32,785 nt of DNA from a virus. Positions within the stretch are counted from its first letter, which is position 1. Every line of letters begins with the position of its first letter. The position numbers and the translations under genes are program-made. Shown here piece by piece: positions 1-6,596 of this stretch. Where the stretch lies: positions 1 to 32,785 of the IMG/VR virus record IMGVR_UViG_3300025151_000161; one strand, 5' to 3'. Below the pieces are notes generated by a model. It ran no database searches and was not told where the DNA came from. It worked only from the letters and a program-made list of their open reading frames with translations.

Positions 1-99
1 TAATTATCATCTGGAGAAAATGTGCAGTTTTTACCAGATAATGGCAATTCTCCTACAGTAGAAAATGTTGTACCGCTTGATAAATTACCAGAACTGTTA
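1..99. repeat. Terminal direct repeat, left copy (assembly overlap)
   Basis: These 99 bases are identical to the last 99 bases of the window (32687-32785). The overlap lies inside a reading frame that stays open when the ends are joined, so it reads as the overlap of a circular assembly. The odd length of 99 is typical of an assembler k-mer. The non-redundant genome is 32,686 bp. Confidence 0.95.
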
Positions 100-614
100 A
101 CAGTCAGCATCGTGAAATATGGTGACTGTACCCCTGCAACAGTTAAATAATCACCACTATAAGAAAAATCCGCAGCACTTCCGTAACCTGCCACTGAATG
201 AGTATCTTGCGTTGAAAGACTTCCTGCGGTGGTATGATTTAATGTTCGTAAAGTTTGCCCATTATTATTGTTAAATCCAATAGCCAAATAATTGCCGTCA
301 GGAGACCAAGCACAACCAAAGCCTCCACTCGTAGTATATGTGGTTGCAAGACTTAAACTACCTCTTGTCGTATGATCTAATAAATAAACATTTCCGTTTG
401 ACACACAAGCAATATAGTTACCATCAGGCGTAAAAGCATAATCAAAACATTGACTGCCAACACTTATAGTGTCTGCTTGTGAAAGGGAGCCTTTTGTTGT
501 GTGGTCAAGTAAATATATCGTTCCACTTGAGTCTCCACAAACAATATATGAACCAGTCTCATCACCACCCACACCTGCCGCAGCCGCCCCAACCTTTTTG
601 GCAATTGTGCTCAT
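1..614 (-). CDS. Seven-repeat beta-propeller virion protein, N-terminal part (continues at 32686)
   Basis: This is the 5' part of a gene that runs off the left edge and continues in the same frame at 32686, ending at 32290. The joined protein is 336 residues. It starts at ATG 614 and overlaps the stop of the upstream fibre gene (ATGA). The sequence shows seven repeats of about 43-47 residues. Five carry a clear [DN]HTT-x-GS-[LV]-S signature (near residues 37, 80, 127, 264 and 309) and two are diverged (near 169 and 218); F/W-S/T-PDG-x-Y-[IL] strands lie between them. The pattern is that of a seven-bladed WD40/YVTN-like propeller. The protein ends in FSPD, the strand missing before the first N-terminal repeat, so the ring would close by the usual terminal-strand swap. 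Its place between fibre genes and a tail-fibre chaperone suggests a tail-tip or receptor-binding part. Exact function is unknown. Confidence 0.85.
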   Translation of the reverse strand, partial: MSTIAKKVGAAAAGVGGDETGSYIVCGDSSGTIYLLDHTTKGSLSQADTISVGSQCFDYAFTPDGNYIACVSNGNVYLLDHTTRGSLSLATTYTTSGGFGCAWSPDGNYLAIGFNNNNGQTLRTLNHTTAGSLSTQDTHSVAGYGSAADFSYSGDYLTVAGVQSPYFTMLTVNSSGNLSSGTTFSTVGELPLSGKNCTFSPDDN

Positions 615-1474
615 GACATAGCGTCTCCAGCTAAGAAGCCATGCCACGTTGTTCCACCGTCTCGTGTCCAGAATACAAGAACATCTTTTTCCCCAGAAGC
701 AGGCGCGTCAGGAGCACTGCCACCAGCCCAATCTACAGAGCTAGGCCAAGTTACCGTATGCGTACCACCTGCTGTCAGCTCAACCAAAAACCCGACAGAT
801 CGTCCAGAAGTAACACTGCCAAATGTAAACGTAGTGTTCCCACTTGTTGTAAGGCTAAATGCACCTGCGTTATCAGCATCTGGTGATGGCGATGTGCCTG
901 ATAGAGAGTCGTAATCTTCTTGTAGGCTCTCACCCATCAAGACGCCACTAAATGTGCCTGTTGTTCCTGATAAGCTACCTGTTAACGTTCCACCTGCTTT
1001 TGGCAATGCTGCGGTTGCTGTTGTAGTTGTAGATGTTAACACAGCATCACGTGCAGCTATGTCTACGCCATCTACTGTGCCAGTAACTACAATATTACCA
1101 TTAACTGTTGCTGCGGCAAACGTAGGGCTATCTGTGGTTGCCAAGCCTTGGTCTATAGCCTTAACTGACGCAAGAGCAGTTAGCTCACTATCCATTAAAG
1201 CTCCAGCCGCAGTAACATTGGCAGTGTCAGTTACATCTGCACTAGCTTCTACACCATCAAGTTTTGTTCCATCTGTAGCAATATCACGACCGTCTACTGT
1301 GCCTGTTACAGTTACGTTACCAGTGACATCAATCCCCAAGGCAAAATCTACATTGCCAGTAAATGCTGCCCCAGAAAGTTCAGCCTTATCTGTGTTTAAA
1401 TTTGTAAAGTTTGCATCAACTTCATTGTGGGTTAGCGCAGAACCCTTACCAGCGCGTGTAACTATTGTTGCCAT
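611..1474 (-). CDS. Tail fibre-like protein A
   Basis: The 287-residue protein is rich in Thr, Ala, Gly and Val. An N-terminal segment with HNEVDANFTNLN (residues 16-27) is typical of phage fibre proteins that attach to the tail. The middle has repeated beta-rich units such as GNVTVTGTVDG and GNIVVTGTVDG (around residues 51-62 and 124-135), with LTALASV and LPKAGGTLTG motifs common in trimeric fibres. The last ~75 residues (TWPSSVDW ... DGGTTWHGFL) match the end of the fibre at 30658-31398. It probably forms a slender trimeric fibre or a base for a receptor-binding tip. Its stop overlaps the start of the propeller gene (ATGA). No receptor-binding or enzymatic domain is recognisable. Confidence 0.8.
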   Translation of the reverse strand: MATIVTRAGKGSALTHNEVDANFTNLNTDKAELSGAAFTGNVDFALGIDVTGNVTVTGTVDGRDIATDGTKLDGVEASADVTDTANVTAAGALMDSELTALASVKAIDQGLATTDSPTFAAATVNGNIVVTGTVDGVDIAARDAVLTSTTTTATAALPKAGGTLTGSLSGTTGTFSGVLMGESLQEDYDSLSGTSPSPDADNAGAFSLTTSGNTTFTFGSVTSGRSVGFLVELTAGGTHTVTWPSSVDWAGGSAPDAPASGEKDVLVFWTRDGGTTWHGFLAGDAMS

Positions 1475-1480
1475 TGTCTA

Positions 1481-1864
1481 TTAATCCAATGTTATGTCTA
1501 AATCTCCAGCAGGCACACGAATAATATCATCCGTTGCTACGGCTTTGGCAGTTGTCAAAGCATTACTTGCAATCATATTTCCGCCTGACGAAGCGTCTAA
1601 AACCGCGATGTGTGTAACGGTTCCCCATGAGGATGATGCAGCAGACCACTCAATTGCTGCGCTATTTGTTGCCAGATTGCCACTTACTGTAAAGGTAACC
1701 GCCTTCCGTACATATCCACCGCCAGATACTTCAGTACCAGCAGCACCAGTTTCTGTTGGGTCAGAAGTAAATAAGCCTAGATACCAAGCCGTAGGGCGTG
1801 TAACGCTACCAGTAGTAAAAAGATACTGTAACGTAGATGTTTCAAAAGCATTTGTTAGAGACAT
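1481..1864 (-). CDS. Gp80-like phage tail fibre/structural protein
   Basis: The protein has 127 residues. The pattern WYLGLFTSDPTETG ... TEVSGGGYVRKAV followed by a beta-rich segment ending in W-x-x-VTHIAVLDA is characteristic of the small Gp80-type phage fibre/structural family, and the length fits. It would be a virion component near the tail tip. Its ATG overlaps the stop of the adaptor-like gene upstream by one base (TAATG), so translation is probably coupled. The assignment rests on motif recognition; the exact position in the virion is not shown by the sequence. Confidence 0.72.
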   Translation of the reverse strand: MSLTNAFETSTLQYLFTTGSVTRPTAWYLGLFTSDPTETGAAGTEVSGGGYVRKAVTFTVSGNLATNSAAIEWSAASSSWGTVTHIAVLDASSGGNMIASNALTTAKAVATDDIIRVPAGDLDITLD

Positions 1865-2484
1865 TAATAACTCCTAATTTTAATTGTTGCGCCAGACCCA
1901 CTTGTTTTAGCGTTTTGTCCATCTTGATTTACTGCTGCTATTGCTGACTGATACAGTGTTCCCCAAGTTTGCAATCTAGGATCGTCTTTAAGAAACGGTG
2001 CCGTATGCACTAAACTACCATATAAATAGACGCTTGGATAGTGGGTAAGTAACCAATTTGTGGTATTGGTATCTGATAACGCTTCAGCTTTCTCGTAATA
2101 TACCATTTCTAAAGTATAATCCGTGTCAGGCGTTGGAAACACTTCTATTTCACCTTGGGTAAGAGCATAAAATTGCGGACGCCCAGCAGTATTTCTTGCG
2201 GCTGCGCGACGATCAACCATTTGATTTTGGCTTATTAACTCTATTGTGAATGTATCACCACTTGTAATACTTAACCTTATTGGCGCAATAAACCTTGCTG
2301 GCAAAGCTTCGTATTGACTATCAAGCGTTGCTGTAGCGCGGTTTTCCATACGCCAGTGGCGCACTAACAAAGAAGCATTTTCTTCTGCTAAAGAAATAAA
2401 ATCAGGAATTTGCGTTGTTAAATCATCTCTATTAAGCCAATTAGCAATAGAAGTTTTAAGCTCTGAATAAGTTGTAATAGCCAT
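1864..2484 (-). CDS. Head-tail adaptor (SU10-adaptor-like)
   Basis: The 206-residue protein opens with TYSELKTSIANWLNRDDLTTQIPDFI (residues 4-29, cited by ends), then a helical segment and a beta domain with GEIEVFPTPD (near 110-119) and YEKAEALSD, and late helices (TNWLLTHYPSVYLYGSL). This layout fits the phage adaptor proteins that sit under the portal in SU10-like and other short-tailed phages. It would connect the portal ring to the nozzle or tail. The capsid protein here is also SU10-type, which supports the call. The start directly abuts the stop of the preceding gene (TAAATG). Confidence 0.75.
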   Translation of the reverse strand: MAITTYSELKTSIANWLNRDDLTTQIPDFISLAEENASLLVRHWRMENRATATLDSQYEALPARFIAPIRLSITSGDTFTIELISQNQMVDRRAAARNTAGRPQFYALTQGEIEVFPTPDTDYTLEMVYYEKAEALSDTNTTNWLLTHYPSVYLYGSLVHTAPFLKDDPRLQTWGTLYQSAIAAVNQDGQNAKTSGSGATIKIRSY

Positions 2485-2775
2485 TTAACATTTCCAATTT
2501 TTTCGTGACCAATAATTTGCAGAAAATTTATCATTTGCACCTTTTATCCCACTTGATCTAGCACAGTAACTTTTTTTGTTTTCTGCCCTGTTTGATTTTA
2601 CACTCATATTAGGATCACCAAATTGCACAACTTTTATTTCGTCACCTTTTTTTGCAAGCACTTCCATGTCTTTGTTTTTAGAACTTGATTTTTGTGGCTT
2701 ATTAAATCCGCGAAATGTTTTTCCACGATAGTGAAGTTTACCATTAACTCTTTTTGCAGCAGATGCTCTTGCCAT
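2485..2775 (-). CDS. Small basic conserved phage protein, function unknown
   Basis: The 96-residue protein is very basic. The C-terminal half holds VVQFGDPNMSVKSN, KKSYCARSSG and NYWSRKNWKC, an arrangement I recognise from many short marine-phage proteins found close to terminase and adaptor genes, but I cannot name the family safely. The Cys/Trp/Lys-rich tail could bind nucleic acid or fold around a metal; this is inference. Its ATG directly follows the stop codon of the upstream gene (TAGATG), so it is almost certainly co-translated with it. Confidence 0.7.
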   Translation of the reverse strand: MARASAAKRVNGKLHYRGKTFRGFNKPQKSSSKNKDMEVLAKKGDEIKVVQFGDPNMSVKSNRAENKKSYCARSSGIKGANDKFSANYWSRKNWKC

Positions 2776-3639
2776 CTATAAGCCTCTGCTTTCTTTCATT
2801 AACATAATAATTTCAAATTGTTCTTGTGGCGTTTTGTTCTCAAGTAATACTGGTGCTTGCTCCATAATCATTTGACGTGCTTGCTCAAAACCTGTCAATT
2901 CCCCAAGACCCAAACCTCTTTGTTTTCTCTTTATTTCATCGTCGTACAACATACTAATCAAGTTTGCTTCCGTGACAGGGTCAGGGTTTTGATTTATCAT
3001 AGGAAACTCTGCTCTTTGCATTTGTGCAGCAGTGCTTTCATAGTTTTGTGGTGGTGTAAAAGAAGTTGTTTCCTCTTTCTTTTCGTAAGCCTGACCACCT
3101 TTATCTATGTAATTTAATTGGGATGCATATGGATCTAGTCTGTTATAATCAGTATCTAAATAATTAAAGCCACCAAACAATGAACCTTCAACAAATCCTG
3201 GTTGTGCAATTTGATTTGCAAACGCAAGTGCATCTTCAATCTCATCCGCTTTTGGAGCAATATTTTGAGAAAGATTAATAGGATCAATAGGCATGCCAAA
3301 TTCTGATCTCTGCATTTGAGCAGCCGTGCTTTCATAATTTTGAGCTGGTATTTGAGAAACTGCGGCTGGTGGAGCTATTTGATCATTAGTAGGCTCAAAA
3401 CCACGCCTGCCCTGCAAACGCCCTTCGGTAATTTCATTGATAACATCAGTAATTGTTTCTGCGGTATCCGATTTTCTATCACGTAATCTATCTTCATAAC
3501 CGTAAGGACGTGTCAGTGCGTTTGCCAAAATACTTAGAAGACCACCACCTTCAAAACGTTCACCACTTCTACCTGCGCCACCACCATCAATTAGATCAAT
3601 TAAACTTGTATATCTTGGCTGTTCGTCAATATAGGCCAT
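2776..3639 (-). CDS. Hypothetical virion-region protein with an internal repeat
   Basis: I do not recognise this 287-residue protein. It is acidic to neutral, glycine-rich near the N-terminus (DGGGAGRSGERFEGGG), and looks partly disordered. A near-identical 15-residue unit, QNYESTAAQMQR-[SA]-EF, occurs twice at residues 100-114 and 198-212, each followed by a short Pro/Ile-rich stretch. Such repeated peptides often act as docking sites on a multimeric partner; no partner can be named. It lies in the late operon between the small basic genes downstream of terL and the adaptor gene, so a virion or assembly role is likely. Confidence 0.65.
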   Translation of the reverse strand: MAYIDEQPRYTSLIDLIDGGGAGRSGERFEGGGLLSILANALTRPYGYEDRLRDRKSDTAETITDVINEITEGRLQGRRGFEPTNDQIAPPAAVSQIPAQNYESTAAQMQRSEFGMPIDPINLSQNIAPKADEIEDALAFANQIAQPGFVEGSLFGGFNYLDTDYNRLDPYASQLNYIDKGGQAYEKKEETTSFTPPQNYESTAAQMQRAEFPMINQNPDPVTEANLISMLYDDEIKRKQRGLGLGELTGFEQARQMIMEQAPVLLENKTPQEQFEIIMLMKESRGL

Positions 3640-3641
3640 TT

Positions 3642-3746
3642 TTATCCCTTAGCTAAACACTTACCTGCCATAGCACATTTATTAGGAGTTGGACACCCTT
3701 TGCATGGCTTGAAGCTTTTTGCTGATGAATATTTACCTACTCTCAT
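3642..3746 (-). CDS. 34-residue four-cysteine microprotein
   Basis: This small frame encodes 34 residues with a compact cysteine pattern, CKGCPTPNKCAMAGKC (residues 15-30), suited to binding one zinc ion. The rest is basic. Its ATG overlaps the stop of the 16-residue gene upstream (ATGA), and its own stop lies two bases before the start of the 287-residue gene, so it fits the coupled late operon with no spare DNA. Short CxxC-rich peptides of this kind occur in marine phages near terminase genes, but function is unknown. Zinc binding is inferred from spacing alone. Confidence 0.65.
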   Translation of the reverse strand: MRVGKYSSAKSFKPCKGCPTPNKCAMAGKCLAKG

Positions 3747-3793
3747 TTTTTCTTACCACCTTTTTTTTTACCACCTTTATGATACCCAGGCAT
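3743..3793 (-). CDS. 16-residue Lys/Gly-rich microprotein
   Basis: The frame encodes MPGYHKGGKKKGGKKK. A strong Shine-Dalgarno (AAGGAG, 8 bases before the ATG) precedes it. The ATG is one base after the stop of the 86-residue gene, and the stop overlaps the next start (ATGA). That ribosome binding site could not serve the 34-residue gene, which is about 50 bases further on, so this tiny frame is probably translated. The peptide is extremely basic and could bind DNA or RNA or coat a virion surface; this is inference. Confidence 0.6.
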   Translation of the reverse strand: MPGYHKGGKKKGGKKK

Positions 3794-3794
3794 T

Positions 3795-4055
3795 TCACGC
3801 ACTCCTTTTTTTTGATGCTTTTGCTTTTTTCCATAAGTCAGCATCGGCTTTTCTAGCGCCACCTCTGCCACTTATAAAACTATTTACTCTACCCATGCTC
3901 CACGCTGCCATTGAAACATTTCTAGAACCAGAACTTAAATATGCTGCATCACCACGTTTTTTGACTTCTTTTAAAATACTGAGCGAAATACCACTTTCTT
4001 TTGCTTTATTAGCTAATGCGGTTCCACTACTTCTTTTTTTTGGCTTGGGCGGCAC
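3795..4055 (-). CDS. Small basic DUF5824-like protein
   Basis: The 86-residue protein carries the pattern SGTALANKAKESGIS ... LKEVKKRGDAAY, then W-x-x-GRVNSFISG and a KADADLWKKAK tail. This matches, in my recollection, a short domain of unknown function (DUF5824-type) found alone or fused to capsid or protease proteins in many phages. It starts at GTG 4055, with no clear Shine-Dalgarno, and overlaps the upstream gene by 29 bases. The overlap contains a run of eight A, so a sequence error or frameshift joining both frames is possible. Confidence 0.62.
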   Translation of the reverse strand: MPPKPKKRSSGTALANKAKESGISLSILKEVKKRGDAAYLSSGSRNVSMAAWSMGRVNSFISGRGGARKADADLWKKAKASKKRSA

Positions 4056-4218
4056 GGCTTTTACTCACTTTCTTTACATCAATTGGTAAACCAAGTTTAT
4101 ATTTTCGTTTTGTTTCTAATATTTCTTTTTCTTTTGCAGTAGGGTTTTTTGATCCCTGCAAGTATTTTTTAGGTACGCCTTTTTTTGTTTTAGCAACTTT
4201 TTTAAATTTACGAGCCAT
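4027..4218 (-). CDS. Small lysine-rich protein downstream of terL
   Basis: From ATG 4218 the protein has 63 residues (MARKFKKVAKTKKGVPKKYLQG ... LPIDVKKVSKSRAAQAKKKK, cited by ends). It is about one-third Lys/Arg. The segment GVPKKYLQGSKNPTAKEKEI is a recognisable pattern in short phage proteins next to terminase genes. A GTG at 4248 could extend it by 10 residues into terL; ATG 4218 is preferred because it lies 16 bases after the terL stop and gives the conserved-looking N-terminus. Function is unknown; nucleic-acid binding is plausible from charge. Confidence 0.6.
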   Translation of the reverse strand: MARKFKKVAKTKKGVPKKYLQGSKNPTAKEKEILETKRKYKLGLPIDVKKVSKSRAAQAKKKK

Positions 4219-4234
4219 AGTTTTGTTTACCACA

Positions 4235-5494
4235 TTATGCAATTCCACGCAAATTTCTTTTTATTGGTTCGCCCCACTCTTGCTGTTCTTTGCGTCCAAT
4301 TGACATGTATCTAAAGCTATCGGCTGCATGTGATGTCCAATCATGCAAAGGCCTACCACGCCATGTTTTGTTTTTTTCGTCAAATTCTCTACGATATTGT
4401 CTTAATGCTTCAATGCCACGCCCACAATTTTCTTCATCAAACCAACAACGATTAAGCATAGAACGTGCTGATTGTATTCCATCATCTATAGAAAGTTTAG
4501 GAGCTATAGATATATTGCTGACACCAAGAGCATCCAATGTTTCTAATCTGCTTTTCCCTGTACCAAGCTCTTTTACCTTCACATCATGTGGTAATATATG
4601 TTCTTTGTAATGATAGCCTTTTTCATCTAACAACTTTGCATAGTGGTCTAAACCAACACCTGACATTTCGTAAAAATCTATTAGGCGTATTTCTTGCCCT
4701 ACAAATTGAGCAAACCATAATGACGTACTATCACCAATACCTAAATCCCAAGAGACCGTTACACCAACGCTAGGATCATATGGCACTTTTGCAATACGTT
4801 TCTCTTGCGTAGCTGTTTTCATTTCCATTGCATAATATGCGCCTTGAATAGCTGCCTCAAAACTACATTCAAACTCTTGTTCGTAACGATCTTCACCCAT
4901 TGTAGCTTTTGCTTCTTTTAATTCAGCAGTATCTAGAATGTCAGTTTCGGATGCACGATACATTTTGCACCACCAATCTTTGTGGTTTTTTGCGTATTCA
5001 TACATTTCCCAAAATTCGTTTTTGCCTTTGGGTGTTCCTATAATTGTAATCTTACCTTTGCGATCTACTGTAGCTGGCCTAATAACTGTAGGATAGGCTG
5101 ATGCAGGGAAGTCAGCAAATTCATCAATACATACATGGTCAAAAAATAATCCACGAATAGCATTATAATTATCTCCACCAAATAATCTAAATCTTGAACC
5201 GTTTGGAAAATCTATTCTTAGTTCACTGTGGTTAACTTTAATATGTGGTATGTCTCTAGTGTATTCTAACGCATAATCCCACGCTACTGCTTTTGCTTGT
5301 GATAGATAAGGCGCAATATAAGCCACCCTGACACTAGGTAAGTTAATATCAAAGCATGACTTAATAAGATCATTTACAGCCGCTACGGTCTTACCAAAAC
5401 GTCTGTGAGCTACCAATACAGCAAAACGTTCTTTTCTGTTATGGAACTCTACGGCCTGTTTTCTAGGCTTGTAGTTTATTTCTATTGTTTCCAT
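4235..5494 (-). CDS. terL: Terminase large subunit (packaging ATPase-nuclease)
   Basis: TerL (419 residues) pumps DNA into the prohead and cuts it. The ATPase domain has a Walker A-like VAHRRFGKT (residues 28-36), Walker B VCIDE (121-125) and the coupling motif IIGTPKG (151-157). The nuclease domain shows conserved acidic residues in SWDLGIGDS (D250, D255), LIDFY (D273) and SHAADSFRY (D392), the usual RNase H-fold set. Length is normal for a compact phage TerL. It overlaps terS by 13 bases, so the two are co-translated. The Walker A lacks the classical GxxxxGKT glycine, as in other phage terminases. This is the firmest call in the window. Confidence 0.95.
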   Translation of the reverse strand: METIEINYKPRKQAVEFHNRKERFAVLVAHRRFGKTVAAVNDLIKSCFDINLPSVRVAYIAPYLSQAKAVAWDYALEYTRDIPHIKVNHSELRIDFPNGSRFRLFGGDNYNAIRGLFFDHVCIDEFADFPASAYPTVIRPATVDRKGKITIIGTPKGKNEFWEMYEYAKNHKDWWCKMYRASETDILDTAELKEAKATMGEDRYEQEFECSFEAAIQGAYYAMEMKTATQEKRIAKVPYDPSVGVTVSWDLGIGDSTSLWFAQFVGQEIRLIDFYEMSGVGLDHYAKLLDEKGYHYKEHILPHDVKVKELGTGKSRLETLDALGVSNISIAPKLSIDDGIQSARSMLNRCWFDEENCGRGIEALRQYRREFDEKNKTWRGRPLHDWTSHAADSFRYMSIGRKEQQEWGEPIKRNLRGIA

Positions 5495-5817
5495 TTGATG
5501 ACAAACTCATGCTCACCTTGGCTACCACTACCAGTAACTTGCATAGGAAGAACTTTGCCCATTAGTGTCATAAAGCTTTGAGGGTTTTCTAATGCCTGAT
5601 GTTCTAAGTAATGCACCATACCTTCTTTTTTAGCTTGTTCTACAAACCTTTGGTCAGCTTTACTAGGATCAGAATATCTTTCATCTACTATAGATTGACC
5701 AGCACGTTCTGCTGCTTCAAGTATTGCGTCTTTTAACAATCTAGGTACTTTATTGCCTGTACCTTTTTTTCTGCCAGAACCCTCTATCTTAGATTTATGT
5801 TCTTCTTTTGTACTCAT
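5482..5817 (-). CDS. terS: Terminase small subunit-like protein
   Basis: The 111-residue protein has a basic N-terminus with GSGRKKGTGNKVPRLLKDAI (residues 13-32), a helical middle, and the segment EHQALENPQSFMTLMGKVLPMQV (131-style TerS ending, residues 72-94), which I recognise from phage small terminase proteins. It would bind the packaging site and load TerL. It lies just upstream of terL with a 13-base overlap. It is the first gene after the terminator-like region 5871-6080, so it opens the late operon. It is short for a TerS and no classical HTH is obvious, but neighbour and motif agree. Confidence 0.82.
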   Translation of the reverse strand: MSTKEEHKSKIEGSGRKKGTGNKVPRLLKDAILEAAERAGQSIVDERYSDPSKADQRFVEQAKKEGMVHYLEHQALENPQSFMTLMGKVLPMQVTGSGSQGEHEFVIKWKQ

Positions 5818-5853
5818 TTAGTCCGTCCATAACTGGGTGCGTCTATATATGGT

Positions 5854-5859
5854 ATTATA
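5854..5859 (-). promoter_or_regulatory. Possible late-operon -10 element upstream of terS
   Basis: On the minus strand a perfect TATAAT lies about 37 bases before the terS start, in very AT-rich DNA just after the terminator-like hairpin at 5880-5931. No good -35 hexamer is present at 16-18 bases upstream; the stretch there is only T-rich. It could be an activator-dependent promoter or chance in AT-rich sequence. Confidence 0.3.
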
Positions 5860-5870
5860 TTCTATATTTA

Positions 5871-5931
5871 GAAAAAGAAAAGCCCCAGCATATTACCCTC
5901 TCTAAAGGTGTCTCCTAATATACTGAGGCTT
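5871..5931 (-). terminator. Intrinsic terminator or attenuator before the late operon
   Basis: Arms 5916-5931 and 5880-5895 pair over 16 positions in the minus-strand RNA. The two positions that are mismatched on the plus strand become G-U pairs on the minus strand, so the structure is specific to minus-strand transcripts. The loop is 20 nt and can form a small CCU/AGG inner stem. It is followed by a U-rich run (UUUUCUUUUUC, 5871-5880). It sits between the regulator/replication genes and terS. Confidence 0.7.
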
Positions 5932-5989
5932 CAAACTGCACTTCTGAAAGAAGAACTATATGATATTACAAATCTATTTCTTGTCAAAT

Positions 5990-6028
5990 AAAAAAAGCCC
6001 TAGTGGAGCAGTTCAAAACACTAGGGCT
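5990..6028 (-). terminator. Intrinsic terminator after the minus-strand replication genes
   Basis: A perfect 10-bp inverted repeat (AGCCCTAGTG at 5996-6005 and CACTAGGGCT at 6019-6028) encloses a 13-base loop. On the minus strand it is followed directly by a run of T, giving a textbook Rho-independent terminator. It lies about 70 bases after the stop of the gene at 6097-6585. Confidence 0.85.
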
Positions 6029-6044
6029 AGTTGAGGCAAACCCC

Positions 6045-6080
6045 ACATTGGGAGGAGTATGGAGCATATCACCCCAATGT
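6045..6080 (-). other. Inverted repeat after gene 6097-6585
   Basis: Arms ACATTGGG (6045-6052) and CCCAATGT (6073-6080) form a perfect 8-bp stem with a 20-base loop. No T-run follows, so it is not a standard terminator. It could stabilise the 3' end of the upstream message or be a protein or packaging site near terS. Confidence 0.5.
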
Positions 6081-6096
6081 CAGTATAACATAAATA

Positions 6097-6585
6097 TCAT
6101 ATTCTATCTATTTTTTCTACGGCTAAGTATTCCTTGTAAGGCTGTAGATCATGTTCTGTTACTAAACCATCACGTACTAATTCATCTGCCATCTTGCCAT
6201 GAATATAAAACTCACCAACAGGTTCACCTTTTTTTATTCGCTGTGCATTAATTATTTTAGGGTCTGGATGCCAGTTAGGTGATACACTAGGTAAATCTTC
6301 TGCTGTTGTCATACTATGCCTAAGAGCAGCGCATATATCAGAACCTTTCGGCCACGTTCTAGACATATGAGCAGCTTTTATTTTTAATTCTGCCCTACTA
6401 AAAGTACCTTCTATCATTTCCTTATTAGCATCATTAGCAAATAAATTGTTTATTGCTTTAGAAATAATGCCAATTTCGTTTTCTTGTGCATCTTCCAAGT
6501 TTCTAAACTGTATAGGAATAGCATAGCTAGATAGTAACTTTTTCAACTGTTCTTTTATTAACGTTATTCTGTATTCATATTTCAT
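6097..6585 (-). CDS. Unknown protein next to the replication initiator
   Basis: I do not recognise this 162-residue protein with confidence. The N-terminal half is helical (MKYEYRITLIKEQLKKLLSS), a middle segment reads FSRAELKIKAAHMSRTWPKG (residues 62-81), and the C-terminal half is mixed with a charged tail. It follows the initiator-like gene by 11 bases and has a good ribosome binding site (AAAAGGTACAAAA before the ATG), so the two form an operon. By position it parallels lambda P, the helicase loader that follows O, but the sequence does not prove this. Terminator hairpins follow the gene. Confidence 0.55.
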   Translation of the reverse strand: MKYEYRITLIKEQLKKLLSSYAIPIQFRNLEDAQENEIGIISKAINNLFANDANKEMIEGTFSRAELKIKAAHMSRTWPKGSDICAALRHSMTTAEDLPSVSPNWHPDPKIINAQRIKKGEPVGEFYIHGKMADELVRDGLVTEHDLQPYKEYLAVEKIDRI

Positions 6586-6596
6586 TTTTGTACCTT

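Noticed and set aside
1-99. Terminal direct repeat as a biological phage end (T7-like terminal redundancy)
   Set aside because: It lies in the middle of an open reading frame that closes perfectly when the ends are joined, and 99 bases matches a common assembler overlap. A true end here would break the propeller gene.
954-1484. Plus-strand frame of 176 codons opposite fibre A
   Set aside because: It is a shadow of repetitive fibre codons, has low-complexity composition, no ribosome binding site, and lies fully antisense to a convincing gene. Similar shadows at 641-886, 1494-1877, 20448-20744, 21024-21515, 24012-24356 and 25787-26356 were dropped for the same reason.
5959-5987. Minus-strand promoter between the two terminators (TTGACA at 5982-5987)
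   Set aside because: The -35 is perfect, but no acceptable -10 lies 16-18 bases downstream; the candidates there match the consensus at few positions or at wrong spacing.
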